NCBI GenBank assembly: GCA_949825045.1
Contig: OX463808.1
Coordinates: 28,705,674 to 28,769,673 of the forward strand
Origin: Argyresthia goedartella
Taxonomy: Eukaryota > Arthropoda > Insecta > Lepidoptera > Argyresthiidae
DNA length: 64,000 nt
Direction: 5' to 3'
The notes under the pieces are model-generated. The model did not search any database and had not been told where the DNA came from. It was given only the letters and a program-made list of their open reading frames with translations. Both the position numbers and the translations under genes were made by a program. Numbering within the stretch: position 1 is the stretch's first letter; every line of letters begins with the position of its first letter. Positions 44,567 to 55,662 of this stretch are shown here, in pieces.

Positions 44567-44761
44567 TATAACTAGTGGCTCCGTGGGCTGTCCCTCGCAA
44601 GCGACAGGAAATTTGCGTTGTTTTTTCCATATTTTTTCAACCTCACACCTCCGACCGTTTGAAGTTTATCGGACATAGTGGTATGTTTTAGTAAGTAAAA
44701 TCATTATAAAAACAAACAACCCGACTGCATTTTCTTTCAATACTCCATACAAACTAATGGA

Positions 44762-47327
44762 TGCGCCTGGTTACCACCAATAAACAAACTACTCGCTGGA
44801 GTTGGAGACCATAAAACCAAAACAATCATTTTAGGCGACTTTCACCTCCCTAACCTGGAATGGACACGCGACCCAGCCTCGTCCCACAGCATGCTTAACA
44901 CAGGTCCACTCGACTCTAAATCCGAGCTGCTTCTCAATCTGATGGCACTCGGTAGTTTAAGCCAGTGCAACCATGTGTGCAACGTTAACAACAGAATTTT
45001 GGATTTAATATTAACGGATTACCCAAACCTAACCCTGACCGATTGTGATGCCATATCTCGAGCCGACAGGCATCATCCGGCAATCGTGGCCGAACTGCTG
45101 GATGTGCCCAGACCGCTAATCGCAAAGTCAAAAAAATCTCTTAATTACCGCAAATGCGACTTCGCTAAATGCATCCAAGCTCTAGACTCAATTAACTGGC
45201 CCGTATTGTTGGGTAATGCTGACGTCAATCTGGACCTGGAGGCTTTTTATTCTACCTTGAATGACATAATAAAACAAAACACACCGCTTAAAAGAGTTGG
45301 TGACAATAGACATCCCCTTTGGTTTTCAGAACCCTTAAAAGCTTGCATAGAGGAAAAAAATAAAGTTCACAGACATTATAAAAAATATCAGAATCCCCGC
45401 GACTACGATGAGTTCCATATGCTACGCACTAGATCCAAAAAAATAATCAAGGACTGCTACAAATCTTTCCTTAATAGCGTTGAGGACTCTCTTAGTGAAA
45501 CGACTAAATTATTTTTCACTTTCGTTAAGACCAAAAGAGCTAATAACTCCCCCCTGCTTTATTAAACACTGTGCCGCAGCTCTATCCCTTCCGCTCACAC
45601 AGATCTTCAATAAGTCATTCCGCACGGGGACCTATCCGAAAAGTCGGAAACTGGCGTACGTTGTGCCCATACACAAATCAGGAGATATTAACAACTGCGG
45701 CAATTACCGGCCTATTAGCATATTGTCGTGTCTTTCCAAGGTGTTAGAGTCTTTCATCTTCGACGCACTTTACAATCACGTCAATCCACAAATTGTACCT
45801 GAGCAGCACGGTTTTGTAAGGGGTAAATCCACAGTGTCCAATCTGCTTGAATACACCAACTACATTTGTCAGGCTTTTAACGATCGCTGCCAAGTAGATT
45901 CAATTTATATTGACTTCCGGAAAGCCTTTGATAAAGTTAATCATCGCATCCTTTGTAACAAACTTTCCTCACACGGTGTACACGGTAATTTTCTTCGTTG
46001 GGTGGAATCTTACATTAGGAATCGTAGTCAGATCTGAAAGGACACTTGTCGAGGCTAACTGATATTTCTTCAGGTATTCCTCAAGGATCCCTATTAGGGC
46101 CTTTATTTTTCATCATTTTCATAAACGATTTGGTGTCTAAACTTAAAAGCCCATACTTATTGAACGCCGACGATCTCAAAATATTTACTCGTATCCGTAC
46201 GCAACGCGACTGCACTGCCCTTCAGGAGGATCTGCGTAACCTGTCACATTGGTGTAAAGACAACCACATGATTCTGTCTGCAGACAAGTGCTTTGTGATA
46301 ACAATGACTCGTAACCACAACCCTGTCCAATTTAATTACACCTTAGATGATGTCGCATTGCAAAGAAAATCCGAAGCACTTGATCTGGAGTTGTATTTGA
46401 CGAGAAGCTTAGCTTCAACCAGCATTGCTCCGCCCTCATCAAGAAATGTAACCGGCTTCTTGGTTTTATCTTACGGGTCACCAAGTCGTTTAAAAATCCA
46501 GCAAGTATAATCTTACTGTATAATACACTTGTCCGCTGTAGGTTGGAGTACGCGTCTGTCATATGGTCGCCAATGTACAAAGTCCATATCAACCATGTAG
46601 AGTCAGTCCAAAAGCGTTTTCTCCGTATGCTTTGCGCGCGTTTCGGGCTTCATCGTTCACTAAGGTCTTACGAAAGTAGGTGTGAACAATTCTCGATAGA
46701 AACCCTTGAATCACGTCGCGGGCTTCAGGACCTGATCCACCTACACAAAATAATTAACGGCACCATTACAACTTCTATTCTCTCAGACATTAACTTCCGC
46801 GCACCCAGCAGATTAGTTAGAAAGCCACGTCCTTTCTTCATCCCGCCGTGCAAATCCAACATCAGCGCTAACAACCCTACTCTTCGTATGTGTCGCTACT
46901 TTGACGAGCTTTCTGCCAGCGAAGACGACGTCCCTGATATCTACCATGATTCGTTGCCTTGTTTTAAGTTTAAAATGCGTAATATCCTCAAATAATATTT
47001 TCTGTAAATTATTTTCTATTTTCTGTAAATTGTTAAAATTCTGCAGATTTTTCTAAATGACTTTGAAATTGTTAATTTGTTGAAACTGTTTTATGTGTAA
47101 TTTAATTTTGTTTAAATTGTTAATTTCTTCTTTACTGTTCTTTGATTTATTGTATGTATAATTTTAATTAGGCACATACTCTTTTTTTATAACATGCTGT
47201 GTACACATATTTTTGGCTCTGAAGACAGCCTTTCACCCGTTGTCATGTCATATTTTAGTGTATTATCTTCAATGCTGTTTTGTGTACCAAAGATAATAAA
47301 TAAATAAATAAATTAATAAATAAATAA
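44762..47327 (+). mobile_element. Non-LTR element NL6 (same family as NL3)
   Basis: Plus-strand element truncated inside the endonuclease (LPPINKLLAG, then TIILGDFHLPNLEW at 44826-44868) and ending in a (TAAA)n tail at 47287-47323. The 3' UTR after the ORF is 46996-47286. Linker residues match NL3. Confidence 0.85.
44771..46995 (+). pseudogene. NL6 endonuclease-reverse transcriptase, broken
   Basis: 44891-45565 carries the endonuclease end and linker (HPLWFSEPLKACIEEKNK, NPRDYDEFHMLRTRS). A deletion then joins KTKRANNS directly to RT sequence PPCFIKHCAAALSLPLTQIF in another frame. The RT follows: NYRPISILSCLSK, EQHGFVRGKST, YIDFRKAFDKVNH, SSGIPQGSLLGPLFF, then LLNADDLKIF, where the usual Tyr/Phe-Ala-Asp-Asp is changed to Asn-Ala-Asp-Asp, and YASVIWSPMY. 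A frame change occurs near 46040 (RNRSQI stop) and another near 46380-46540. Not functional. Confidence 0.8.
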
Positions 47328-47439
47328 CTTTGTAAAGTACATTTGTGATCTAAAACCCAACTTATTTACTTTTTACTAAAATTGTACAGATGATGTCACT
47401 CTTTCGGTCTCCACAAATCCAACGACACCTCATTTATTT

Positions 47440-48060
47440 GAAATTTGTGAAGCCGTTTGGGCTATTATGTTTATTTTTTACATTTTAAACTCCAAATCTT
47501 GCCATTTAACCCTTAACCTCTCAAAAACCGAGGGTACGGTTGGGACGGGTCGCGATTTTGTACCTTATGGCATGGTAATTAAATGTAAAAACGGAAAAGT
47601 GGCGTTATCTAATGCCGGTGTTATTTAAGAGGTTAATTGAAGGATCATACATCCCTCTAGATTTTCAATCTTATGGCTTGGTAATAAATGCGAAAACCAA
47701 TGAAAAATTCTAGATTAAAGACCATGGCAGTGCCGCGCCAAAGAGCAAGCCCATCTTGTCTCAGGAGTGAGACCATATTGGATTCGCTCGCTAAACCGGT
47801 AGCCAGCCAATTGATGTATCTCACGTCCATTTCGTGAGGTTGTTATGGTGGCATCTGTAAGGTTACATTTTTGTTGCTTAGATGCAGCAGTGGGTGGACA
47901 CAATAAGCTAAGATTATGGTTAAAAAGAGACAAAAACTGAATCGACAATAAATCCTTATAATTATCGAACCTGCTCACAAATTTTCACGAGAATCGGTTC
48001 TAGAGGAGAACACCCGCACAGAAATCCAGACTTACGAAAGCATTTTTGCCTGGACCCGAA
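47440..48060 (+). repeat. Repeat family R, copy 3
   Basis: Contains gccgtttgggctattatg, tacattttaaactcc, and, after an inserted stretch (about 47520-47920), the core actgaatcgacaataaatcc, tatcgaacctgctcacaaa and acgaaagcatttttgcc. Confidence 0.55.
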
Positions 48061-48071
48061 GCACAGTTTCA

Positions 48072-48117
48072 CGGACAATCATATTTATGCTGATGACAGC
48101 ATGAATATGATTGTCCA
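48072..48117. repeat. Hairpin, 20-bp arms, one mismatch
   Basis: ggacaatcatatttatgctg and cagcatgaatatgattgtcc flank a 4-6 base loop. Confidence 0.75.
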
Positions 48118-48162
48118 CCATCATGAGCATAACCATGAGGTCTCTCTCTCCGCTACTGACAA

Positions 48163-48400
48163 ATAATAATAATAATTAATACCTTGGACACTATTTACAC
48201 ACATTGATCTAGCCCCAAACTAGGATTCCATGTATCTTGGGTACTAGACAACGATACACATACTTATATCCATAAATATTATAAATAGATAAACAACCAT
48301 AACTAGGGCACAAACATCCGTTCTCATCAAACAAATATTTGCCCCCACCGGGACTTGAACCCGGGACTGGTCACTGCCGACTCGGCCATTCGGGTCGTCA
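48163..48400 (-). mobile_element. SINE-A copy 4
   Basis: Minus-strand copy with A box region (GACCCGAATGGCCGAGTCGG) and B box GGGTTCAAGTCCC (one change). It lacks about 15 bases between the boxes relative to copy 1. Tail aataataataattaa at 48165-48180. Confidence 0.85.
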
Positions 48401-49484
48401 CCAGTGAGTCATCTCAGCGCTACATTATCTAATCGACAGTATGTGTTTTTATCGAAGGATGTTCAGCTGCTTGCCAGAAATGCAATGTTTTGCTTACAAA
48501 TAATTTATTTACAATCAATTTAAATTATAGCCAAATGACTTTGAACCCACCAGACCCAATGGGTCACACTCCTGACTCACAATAGAACAACAGCAATCAC
48601 CGTCCGAACAAACCGCAGACAATAATACACTGAGTCACGTGCGCAAAGATCACGTACGCTACGAGATATTGTAGCCGACGGCTACGGCGCTACGCACGTA
48701 GCTGCCTTTCTGCTATGGTGTTACGAACCTCTAATGTCTTTGTGGAGGGAAGATTTTGTGTATTTGTTTGGGAGTTTGGTTTCTTAGGGCGTATAGCGAT
48801 ATTTTAATTATTATTGTTATCAAAGTCCCCATTTCAAATATCATAATGCATGTGCTATCGTATTGTATTAGATAAATATGTATTAGTATGTATGTATATT
48901 TTCATTAAAAGTAATCGCATGCAAGCAACAAAGGTTACAATTTTATCTAACGGATTTTTGTCAATTTATTTTAGGACCTCCTTTGAGTGCGTCTACGTAT
49001 GATCGTTTTTGGTACTTAGAGTACGGAAGTACATGTTTGTATAAATAAACCGTTTCCATACAGCCATAAATAAGAACAAACCAAAAGGCTGCGTTGAAAG
49101 ATACTGCGCTCATTCAGACCATTATGCCACTTCAATGAGCCATTAGTTCTGCTGAGACAATTAGAGACACCCCGTATATGAGGCAGTTTAAATTTTATGA
49201 CGTCATAAATCGGTGTTATGCAAGGAGTAGAATGTGCGGTTGTTTTATTGAAAGATAAAGTACGAAGGCTTTCTGCGGATGACTAGCCCGTTAGTAAGCC
49301 TTGCACTGAACAACACAACTCAAAAATTATTTACAAATGTACTAAGAACATGCATTGTTTTGCCTCTTCTATATCTTGGATTAGTCTGGTAGTTGTCGGA
49401 TGGTGGAACCGTGTTGTTGCGCCCGCATATTTTAAGAAATCTGAATTTTTATTTGCATAACATGGTTTATATTTTTAAACATTA
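48401..49484. other. Stretch without gene
   Basis: No coding or repeat structure recognised. A short CpG-rich patch lies at 48650-48720. Confidence 0.35.
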
Positions 49485-49664
49485 ACATACAGGCACATGA
49501 ATTGCTTCTAGCCTCACACTGTCTCGTGGGAACCAGAAACAGCGATGTCACACACATATAAACATCTAAGACCTGTTTTTTTTTTTCATATCCCCAGCTG
49601 GGGATCGAACACGGGACCTCTCGCATGGTAGGCGGAGCCATAACCGCAACGCCACAGAGGTCGC
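49485..49664 (-). mobile_element. SINE-B copy 4
   Basis: Minus-strand head CGACCTCTGTGGCGTTGCGG (A-box-like), B-box variant GTGTTCGATCCCC, T-rich linker and GCTGTTTCTGGTTCCCACGA block. Confidence 0.85.
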
Positions 49665-49789
49665 CAATATTTGGTCTTAAATATGTAATTTCAGTCTTAC
49701 ACGATATAGCCCTAAATAGGTATTGCTTTATTACTAGTTATTTATTTACATTATAGAAGTTTATTGTCTTATATATTTAATATTTAATT

Positions 49790-50360
49790 GACTAAGCGAG
49801 GGAAGCGTCTCCGTTCAGCTTGGGCAAAAATGCTTTCGAATATTGGATTTCTGTCCGACTGTTCTCCTCTTCAGGTAGTATTTCTCAACCGATTCTCTTG
49901 AAATTCTGTGAGCAGGTTATAGAGAATTATATGTTTATTTTTGTCGAAACGTTTTTCTTAATGGCGGAGATTTGGGGTTGAAAATGTAAAAGCAAACCAC
50001 AACAGCCCAAATGGCTTGACAGATTTTAACAAATATGGTGTCGTCGGATTCGTCGAGACCGTGAAAGTGAAAGTGAAGTAATTTTAGTGAAAGGTTGGAT
50101 TAGAAAATAGCTTTGATTTTAGATCAGAAGAGTAGTTAACAAAGTTATTGGTGCTGTTACTTGACCAGGAGCATTCAGAAATTCGTATGTGGTGTAAGTA
50201 TTGAAAAAAAATGCAGTCAAGTTATTGGTTTTTATGATGATTTCACTTATTCATCCTACAAACTTCAAATCTGAGGTGTGGGGTTGAAAAATAACGAAAT
50301 GAACGCAAATTACCTGTATCACTCGCGAGGTCCACAGCTCATAGAGCCACATAAATCATA
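49790..50360 (-). repeat. Repeat family R, copy 4
   Basis: Reverse orientation: cgtctccgttcagcttgggc, tctcaaccgattctcttg, gtgagcaggttatagagaat, ggggttgaaaatgtaaa, and at the far end cactcgcgaggtccacagct. This gives the fullest view of the element's two blocks together. Confidence 0.6.
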
Positions 50361-50670
50361 CTATATTTTATTTTTAAGAATTCTAGTGATAGTATGCTTG
50401 TAGGAATAATTGTAGAGTCTTCATGTCACTAGGTAACAATTAGGTAATGTTAAGATATTTTTAATGCGTAAGTTTCGTGTGAATTGTATTGCTCTCACTA
50501 TAACGATTATAATTTTTCTTTATAAACATTAGACATTCCAGTATGAATATCGATAGAAATGTCAGGATATCATATTTTTTAGCCATTTTTCGATGGTTTA
50601 CTACTAGCAAGACCTGATGCATTCTTCTGATTTTTGAAATTTTTCTCTCTATCAGTAGAATACAAAATAG

Positions 50671-50785
50671 TAGTTTATGTGACTTCTACATAATGGAGGG
50701 GATTAATACTCGAGAGTGGGTTTATGAAACGAGCCGAAGGCGAGTTTCATAAAAATATCACTCGAGAGTTTTTACTCGAAAGCCC
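50671..50785 (+). mobile_element. MITE family C, fragment
   Basis: tagtagtttatgtgacttct to tcactcgagagttttta, covering only the left internal part with the nested foldback (compare 31985-32093). Confidence 0.7.
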
Positions 50786-51060
50786 TATAAGGGTACGGCC
50801 CGAAAAACTTTTGGACCTGGACGGTATTCTGGATAATGCAGTAGGGAATATTTTATTAGATGACATATCGTGAGTGGCTATGTCGGATCTGGAAAGAGCT
50901 AGAAATAGATGATTGAAAAGCCCAAGTGGAAAATCAACTCGACCAAGTTGGTATTAAAAGCACTAGAAGGGTACAGCCCGAAAAACTTTTGGACCTGGAC
51001 GGCATTTTGCAATATGCAGTAGGAACTACTCTACCGGAATACACGCTGTGAGTGGCCTTG
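50785..51060 (+). repeat. Two-copy direct repeat, about 175-bp period
   Basis: gggtac(g/a)gcccgaaaaactt, ttggacctggacgg, aatgcagtagg and gtgagtggc recur in order at 50793-50880 and 50968-51056. No protein recognised. Confidence 0.65.
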
Positions 51061-51061
51061 C

Positions 51062-51618
51062 TGACCTGGATATACAGAGTGGCCCATTTCGAAGGGTCAG
51101 TAGGGCGAAATCGGAAACTCTAAGAGTTCTGCTAGTTAGGATCAATGAAATCGATTTCAAAAAGCTATCCTATCCGGGAATAGAACCCGCAGATTTTGAA
51201 ATTAAAAATCACCCTTTATTATATCATTCGATAGTGTTACTGATAAGGGTAAGGAAGGTCAAAAGAGTGGAATGGGTTTATTTTTTTAATACAATGAGTC
51301 AATCTCCGTCCATACACTCTAAGCGAGTACAATACTCATTAAAAAAAAAATGCTTACATCTGCTTTGTAACCAGTCTCGAATGAAGTTTTTCTAGAAAAT
51401 GAACACTTTCTACCATTTTACCATATGACATTACTTCCCAGAAATTGATCCTTAATACCAACACTAATATATAATAGCTTAATATAATAACTAATAATGC
51501 AGAATAACTTTTTTAATCAAAAATGTAATGATGCTATTTTGCTTTTTATCAGAATCGATTTGAAGGTACAGTTTCCGGTTTCACTCTACTGACACATGAA
51601 ATGGGCCAACCTGTAAAT
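51062..51618. mobile_element. Inverted-repeat element (MITE-like)
   Basis: ggcccatttc, cagtag, gaaa.cggaaact and atcgattt blocks at 51067-51160 return in inverted order at 51545-51615. Arms are about 75-95 bases with many mismatches. Confidence 0.55.
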
Positions 51619-51919
51619 TTCTATCGCAGGACAATAATTAAGGTTTGCTAAGCTTGCCATAATCACAGCATACAAAACGGTCAGGACCCTTCCATGATTG
51701 TTCACTAGTACCCAAAGATCATTAACATGTAAATATAAATTACGAAGTCGCAAAAACACGCTTCACTCAAAATTGGGAGCTTGATTGCCTGATTAGACCA
51801 CTGTGGAACAGGAACACACACGACTATCATGACGGAGATGCGTGCTCGGTCTGGTTTCCCCGTTGGGTGATGGAAAACATGGTGAAGAAACCTACAGATC
51901 TCCTTATTTTGTAACTAAG

Positions 51920-52460
51920 CAACATGAGCCTTACAGATGGTGAAACCTTCTCCGATGCTGACGATAGAGGGATTGTCTTTGCTGGGACTAATTGGGAAGT
52001 GCACAAGACAACAGAGATAGGATTTGATAAAGTGGGTGAATGGCTGAGTCTTAATCGTCTTACCTAAAAGACATCCAAGATAAACTAACTACTATTATTT
52101 CCCTATAAATCAGTTGCAAAGTTAAAGGTAAAATACACAGATGCAAAATACCATACTCGTACTTGTAACTGCTCGTGCCCGTCTATTGAAAAGGTATCAC
52201 ATACAAAATCAACATTGTAGTAGATCAACGTCGTTCTTGGCACTTCCAAATTTAAATAATCCTAAACAGAATACGTTAACTCGTGTGGCTCTTTAAATAT
52301 TTAAGAAATATTACAATAGCAAAATCACTAAAATATGTCTTTAGCGCAATCAATATTTTCATTGCTCATCATCGATTTGGGGACGGGCGGTAAAAACTAA
52401 ATTGATAGACTTTGAATGTGCACAAAAATCACTCCTGAAGGTTATATATGTTACCGTTAA
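51920..52460 (+). pseudogene. Reverse transcriptase remnant (CR1/Jockey-type)
   Basis: Plus-strand reading: SDADDRGIVFAGTNWEVHKT (degraded catalytic ADD block), GFDKVGEWLSLNRLT, then CNCSCPSIEKVSHTK and SIFSLLIIDLGTG in broken frames. It resembles the NL8/NL9 family (Cys-rich segment before KYLG). Heavily decayed. Confidence 0.45.
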
Positions 52461-52554
52461 CTCAATAAATCCGGTTAGTATACATAATTACCGGTAAGTA
52501 TTCATACTAACCACTGATTTTGATGAATGTAATAAATATAGCCAAAATCAGTCC

Positions 52555-52800
52555 GATTAAATACAAATACAAAAAAGTTTATTTGTTCATCATTGTATGT
52601 AACTAGGTTTTATATTATTTACAGTTCTTCAAATGTAAGTACCCCGTAGTACTGGGTGTACAAATATTAACCTTAATACATAACATCTTAAATCTTAATT
52701 TTATCTAAACATATTTCGAGAAGTGGACATATTTACAACTTAAATCTGTATCCGTATAAGTATTTTATGATATTTTTATTTTTTGACTCTAGGAATACTA
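52555..52800 (-). mobile_element. 3' end of a minus-strand non-LTR element
   Basis: Plus-strand aaatacaaatacaaaaaagtttatttg marks a (TATTTG)n tail like that of NL4; sequence beyond it is AT-rich 3' UTR. Confidence 0.4.
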
Positions 52801-53227
52801 ATATTGCAATGCTACACCGCTTCACAAACTAGACTCGTGGGCTAAGACGAGAAAGAAACGGTAAGAAAACTCAATCCGCCAAAACTCAATCACAAACCGT
52901 GGGCTAAGACGAGAAAGAAACGGCAAGAAAACTCAATCCAGCCCATTTATTTTGACGCGGATTTGTTGAGTAATCAGTTTTTTGTCATTAAAGTATTCAT
53001 TGATAACATAGTATATTTAATGTTTTAAGATTTTAGTAATCGTCTTATAATAATGTAAATCCAAAGTGTTATAGGTTAAATATTTTTATGGCAAGACAGA
53101 AAACTCTATTTCTATATTAGATTTCTTGTGTGAATTGTGTTTCGTTCTATAAAACGTGTATGATAGTTTTTCTTAAGGAACATTAAGCACTCTAGGATAA
53201 ATATAGATGTAAAAGTTAGACCATGTT
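52801..53227. other. Stretch without gene
   Basis: Contains a near-perfect direct repeat: cgtgggctaagacgagaaag at about 52837 and 52889, followed by aaacgg(t/c)aagaaaactcaat. Nothing else recognised. Confidence 0.45.
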
Positions 53228-53299
53228 ACCACAAAAAAATAACCTCAAAACAAACGTCAAATCCCATACACTTTTGTCTTTAAACAAGTTTTGAACAGC

Positions 53300-54114
53300 A
53301 GTATATTTGTTTTATGGTAAGGCCCGGAATTCCTAATTTCTTGAAGAAGGTTTTTTTTGTGATGCCTAAATATTTTGTCCCTATCAGTAGAATTTCCGAA
53401 CAAAATGATACCGTAACTAAGGATAGAATGTACATATCCGAAATATGCAGTAACAGCTGCCTCTGTGGTTTCAATCTGCGGTAATCTCCTTAGAAGGTAA
53501 ACCAATCTGTTTTCATCCGCAGTGTTAGCCTAGGTGCAGTCCCAGGAATTTTATTGTTTGTACTATTTCTACGTTATTGTTATCATAGTTTATGTTTAGT
53601 TTCGGTGGGTCAGCTTGTGGTTGATTAAATTGCATAATAATAGTTTTTTGTAGTTTAATTTTTAGATTGTTAATCTGAAGCCATTCGACAAGCCCACTCA
53701 ATATATTGTTTATATCTAGTTCGAAGTTTGGTGTCTCTGTAGATTTTATGAAAACGGAACAGTCAGCCAAAACAAAACTGTAAGATGTGGAACACTTTCT
53801 GGTAGGTCATTTAAATAGGCTAGGAATAGGAGAGGCCCCAAGTTACTTACCTTTGGTATTCCGTATTCTACAGCCCTATAATATTTTATAGTGTCGGACG
53901 CGTGGTTTTGTACTGTTCCCGTTTTATCTATACTATTGATAATGCAAAACTGTTTTCTATTTGCTAAGTATGAATTTAATAGATTTTGTGTTGGAACACT
54001 GATACCAAAACGTTCGAGTTTTTCCAGAAATAGTTTGTGATCTACGATATTGAAAGCCTTAGTCATGTCTATGAAGATCACTGATATATGTAGTCTATTG
54101 TTGATACCATCATA
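53300..54114 (-). pseudogene. NL7 reverse transcriptase, C-terminal half
   Basis: Minus-strand RT that resumes where the DNA transposon ends: DGINNRLHISVIFIDMTKAF, EKLERFGI, a weakened GIPKVSNLGPLLFLAYLND (usual G(V/I)PQGS), then a frame change near the catalytic region (SVPHLTVLFWLTVPFS / MADCSVFIKS replaces FADD), KFLGLHLG, and YGIILFGNS. It joins 59073-59780 precisely over a single TA. Its 3' end is replaced at about 53300 by a repeat shared with 43225. Confidence 0.8.
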
Positions 54115-55662
54115 CAGATGTAGTGAATAATCCTTTCCTTTCGTATTTTCTCGGAAATGTTCGTTTTTGTCTTACTAATTCACTCGCACTCAGTACCCAT
54201 CGAGACAACGTAGGGAACGGTCGCATTGCAAGAGGAAGTATCTATATAGAGTAGTTAATACCACAGAAATATTTTGTTGATATTTATGTTAGATTTTGTG
54301 ATAATCTTCATGGACTCGTGTATTAATGCAGGCTACCATTTTTTTTTTTTTGACTTTACATTTCACTCTTGTCTGTCATTTTTGTAAATAATAAACATTG
54401 ATTTTATTCGATCCACATTAACAATTTATAACAGCCTGCGAAGTTATTTTCAATATTTATTCATATTTCTTAACTGAAAATGATAAATTCAAACATACCA
54501 ACTATACTGCTTACTTTTGTAAAGTCCAAAAACGAGTTTCGGAGGCCAGTGGAATTTCTCAACGAACAGTAAATAAAATATTGCAAAAAGAATACATAAA
54601 TCAATCCACCTCCAATAGTCCGAAGTCGGCAAAGTTGGGTAGAGCAAATAAATTATTTTGTCTAGGTCTTGACGATTTTGACTACAACGTTATACGCCGA
54701 TTAGTGTATAATTTCCATTTGATATACAAACAAGTACCTACAATTAAAGCCCTGATGTCCAAGTTATCTGAAGCCATAAATTTTAAGGGATGTGACTTTA
54801 CGCTAAGAAAAATTCTTAGAAAAATGGGCTTTCGGTATAAAAAAGTTGAAAACAACAGAAAATTATTTATCGAGAAAGATGATGTTCATTTAAAAAGAGC
54901 AAAGTTTTTAGCCGCGATAAAAAAGTACAGATTGCAAGGGAGAGAGATTGTTTATATGGATGAAACATACATCCATACCTCACATTTGGCAGGTAAAAGC
55001 TGGGCTGACTCATCAGAAAACGGAGTGAAACAGTTAATTTCTAAAGGAAAACGTCTTATAATAGTGCACGCTGGTAGTAGAAAGGGGTTTATACCTGGGG
55101 CATTGTTAATGTATCAGTCTACTGATAAAACAGGTGACTATCACAACGCGATGAACAATGAAAACTATGACAAATGGCTTCGTAATCAACTCATTCCAAA
55201 CTTAGCTCCACATTCGGTACTAGTAGTAGATAATGCTGCATATCATAATAAGTACGTAGAAAAACCTCCTAATTCAAATACCAGGAAGCAAGACATGATT
55301 GATTGGCTATCCAAACATAACGTTCCGATTGATCCGTCATTAAGAAAACTTGAAATATATGAAATTATTTGCAAGTACAAACAAGACTTTGTAGAATACT
55401 CTATAGATAAACTTATGAATGAATATGGACACAGCGTACTAAGATTGCCACCATATCATCCTGATTTCAATCCGATTGAAAACATATGGTCTCAAATAAA
55501 GGGATACGTATCCAAAAGAAACATCAGTATGAATATGACTACTGTGAAACAATTGGTACAGGAAAAGGTTAATATGATTGGTTCCGATGTTTGGGCCAAA
55601 GTATGTGACCACGCCATCAAATGCGAAAACGAGTACCGAAAACACGAACCTGAGTTGGAAAA

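Noticed and set aside
51048..51395. 115-residue plus-strand frame
   Set aside because: Begins in a direct repeat and crosses the end of an inverted-repeat element; likely chance.
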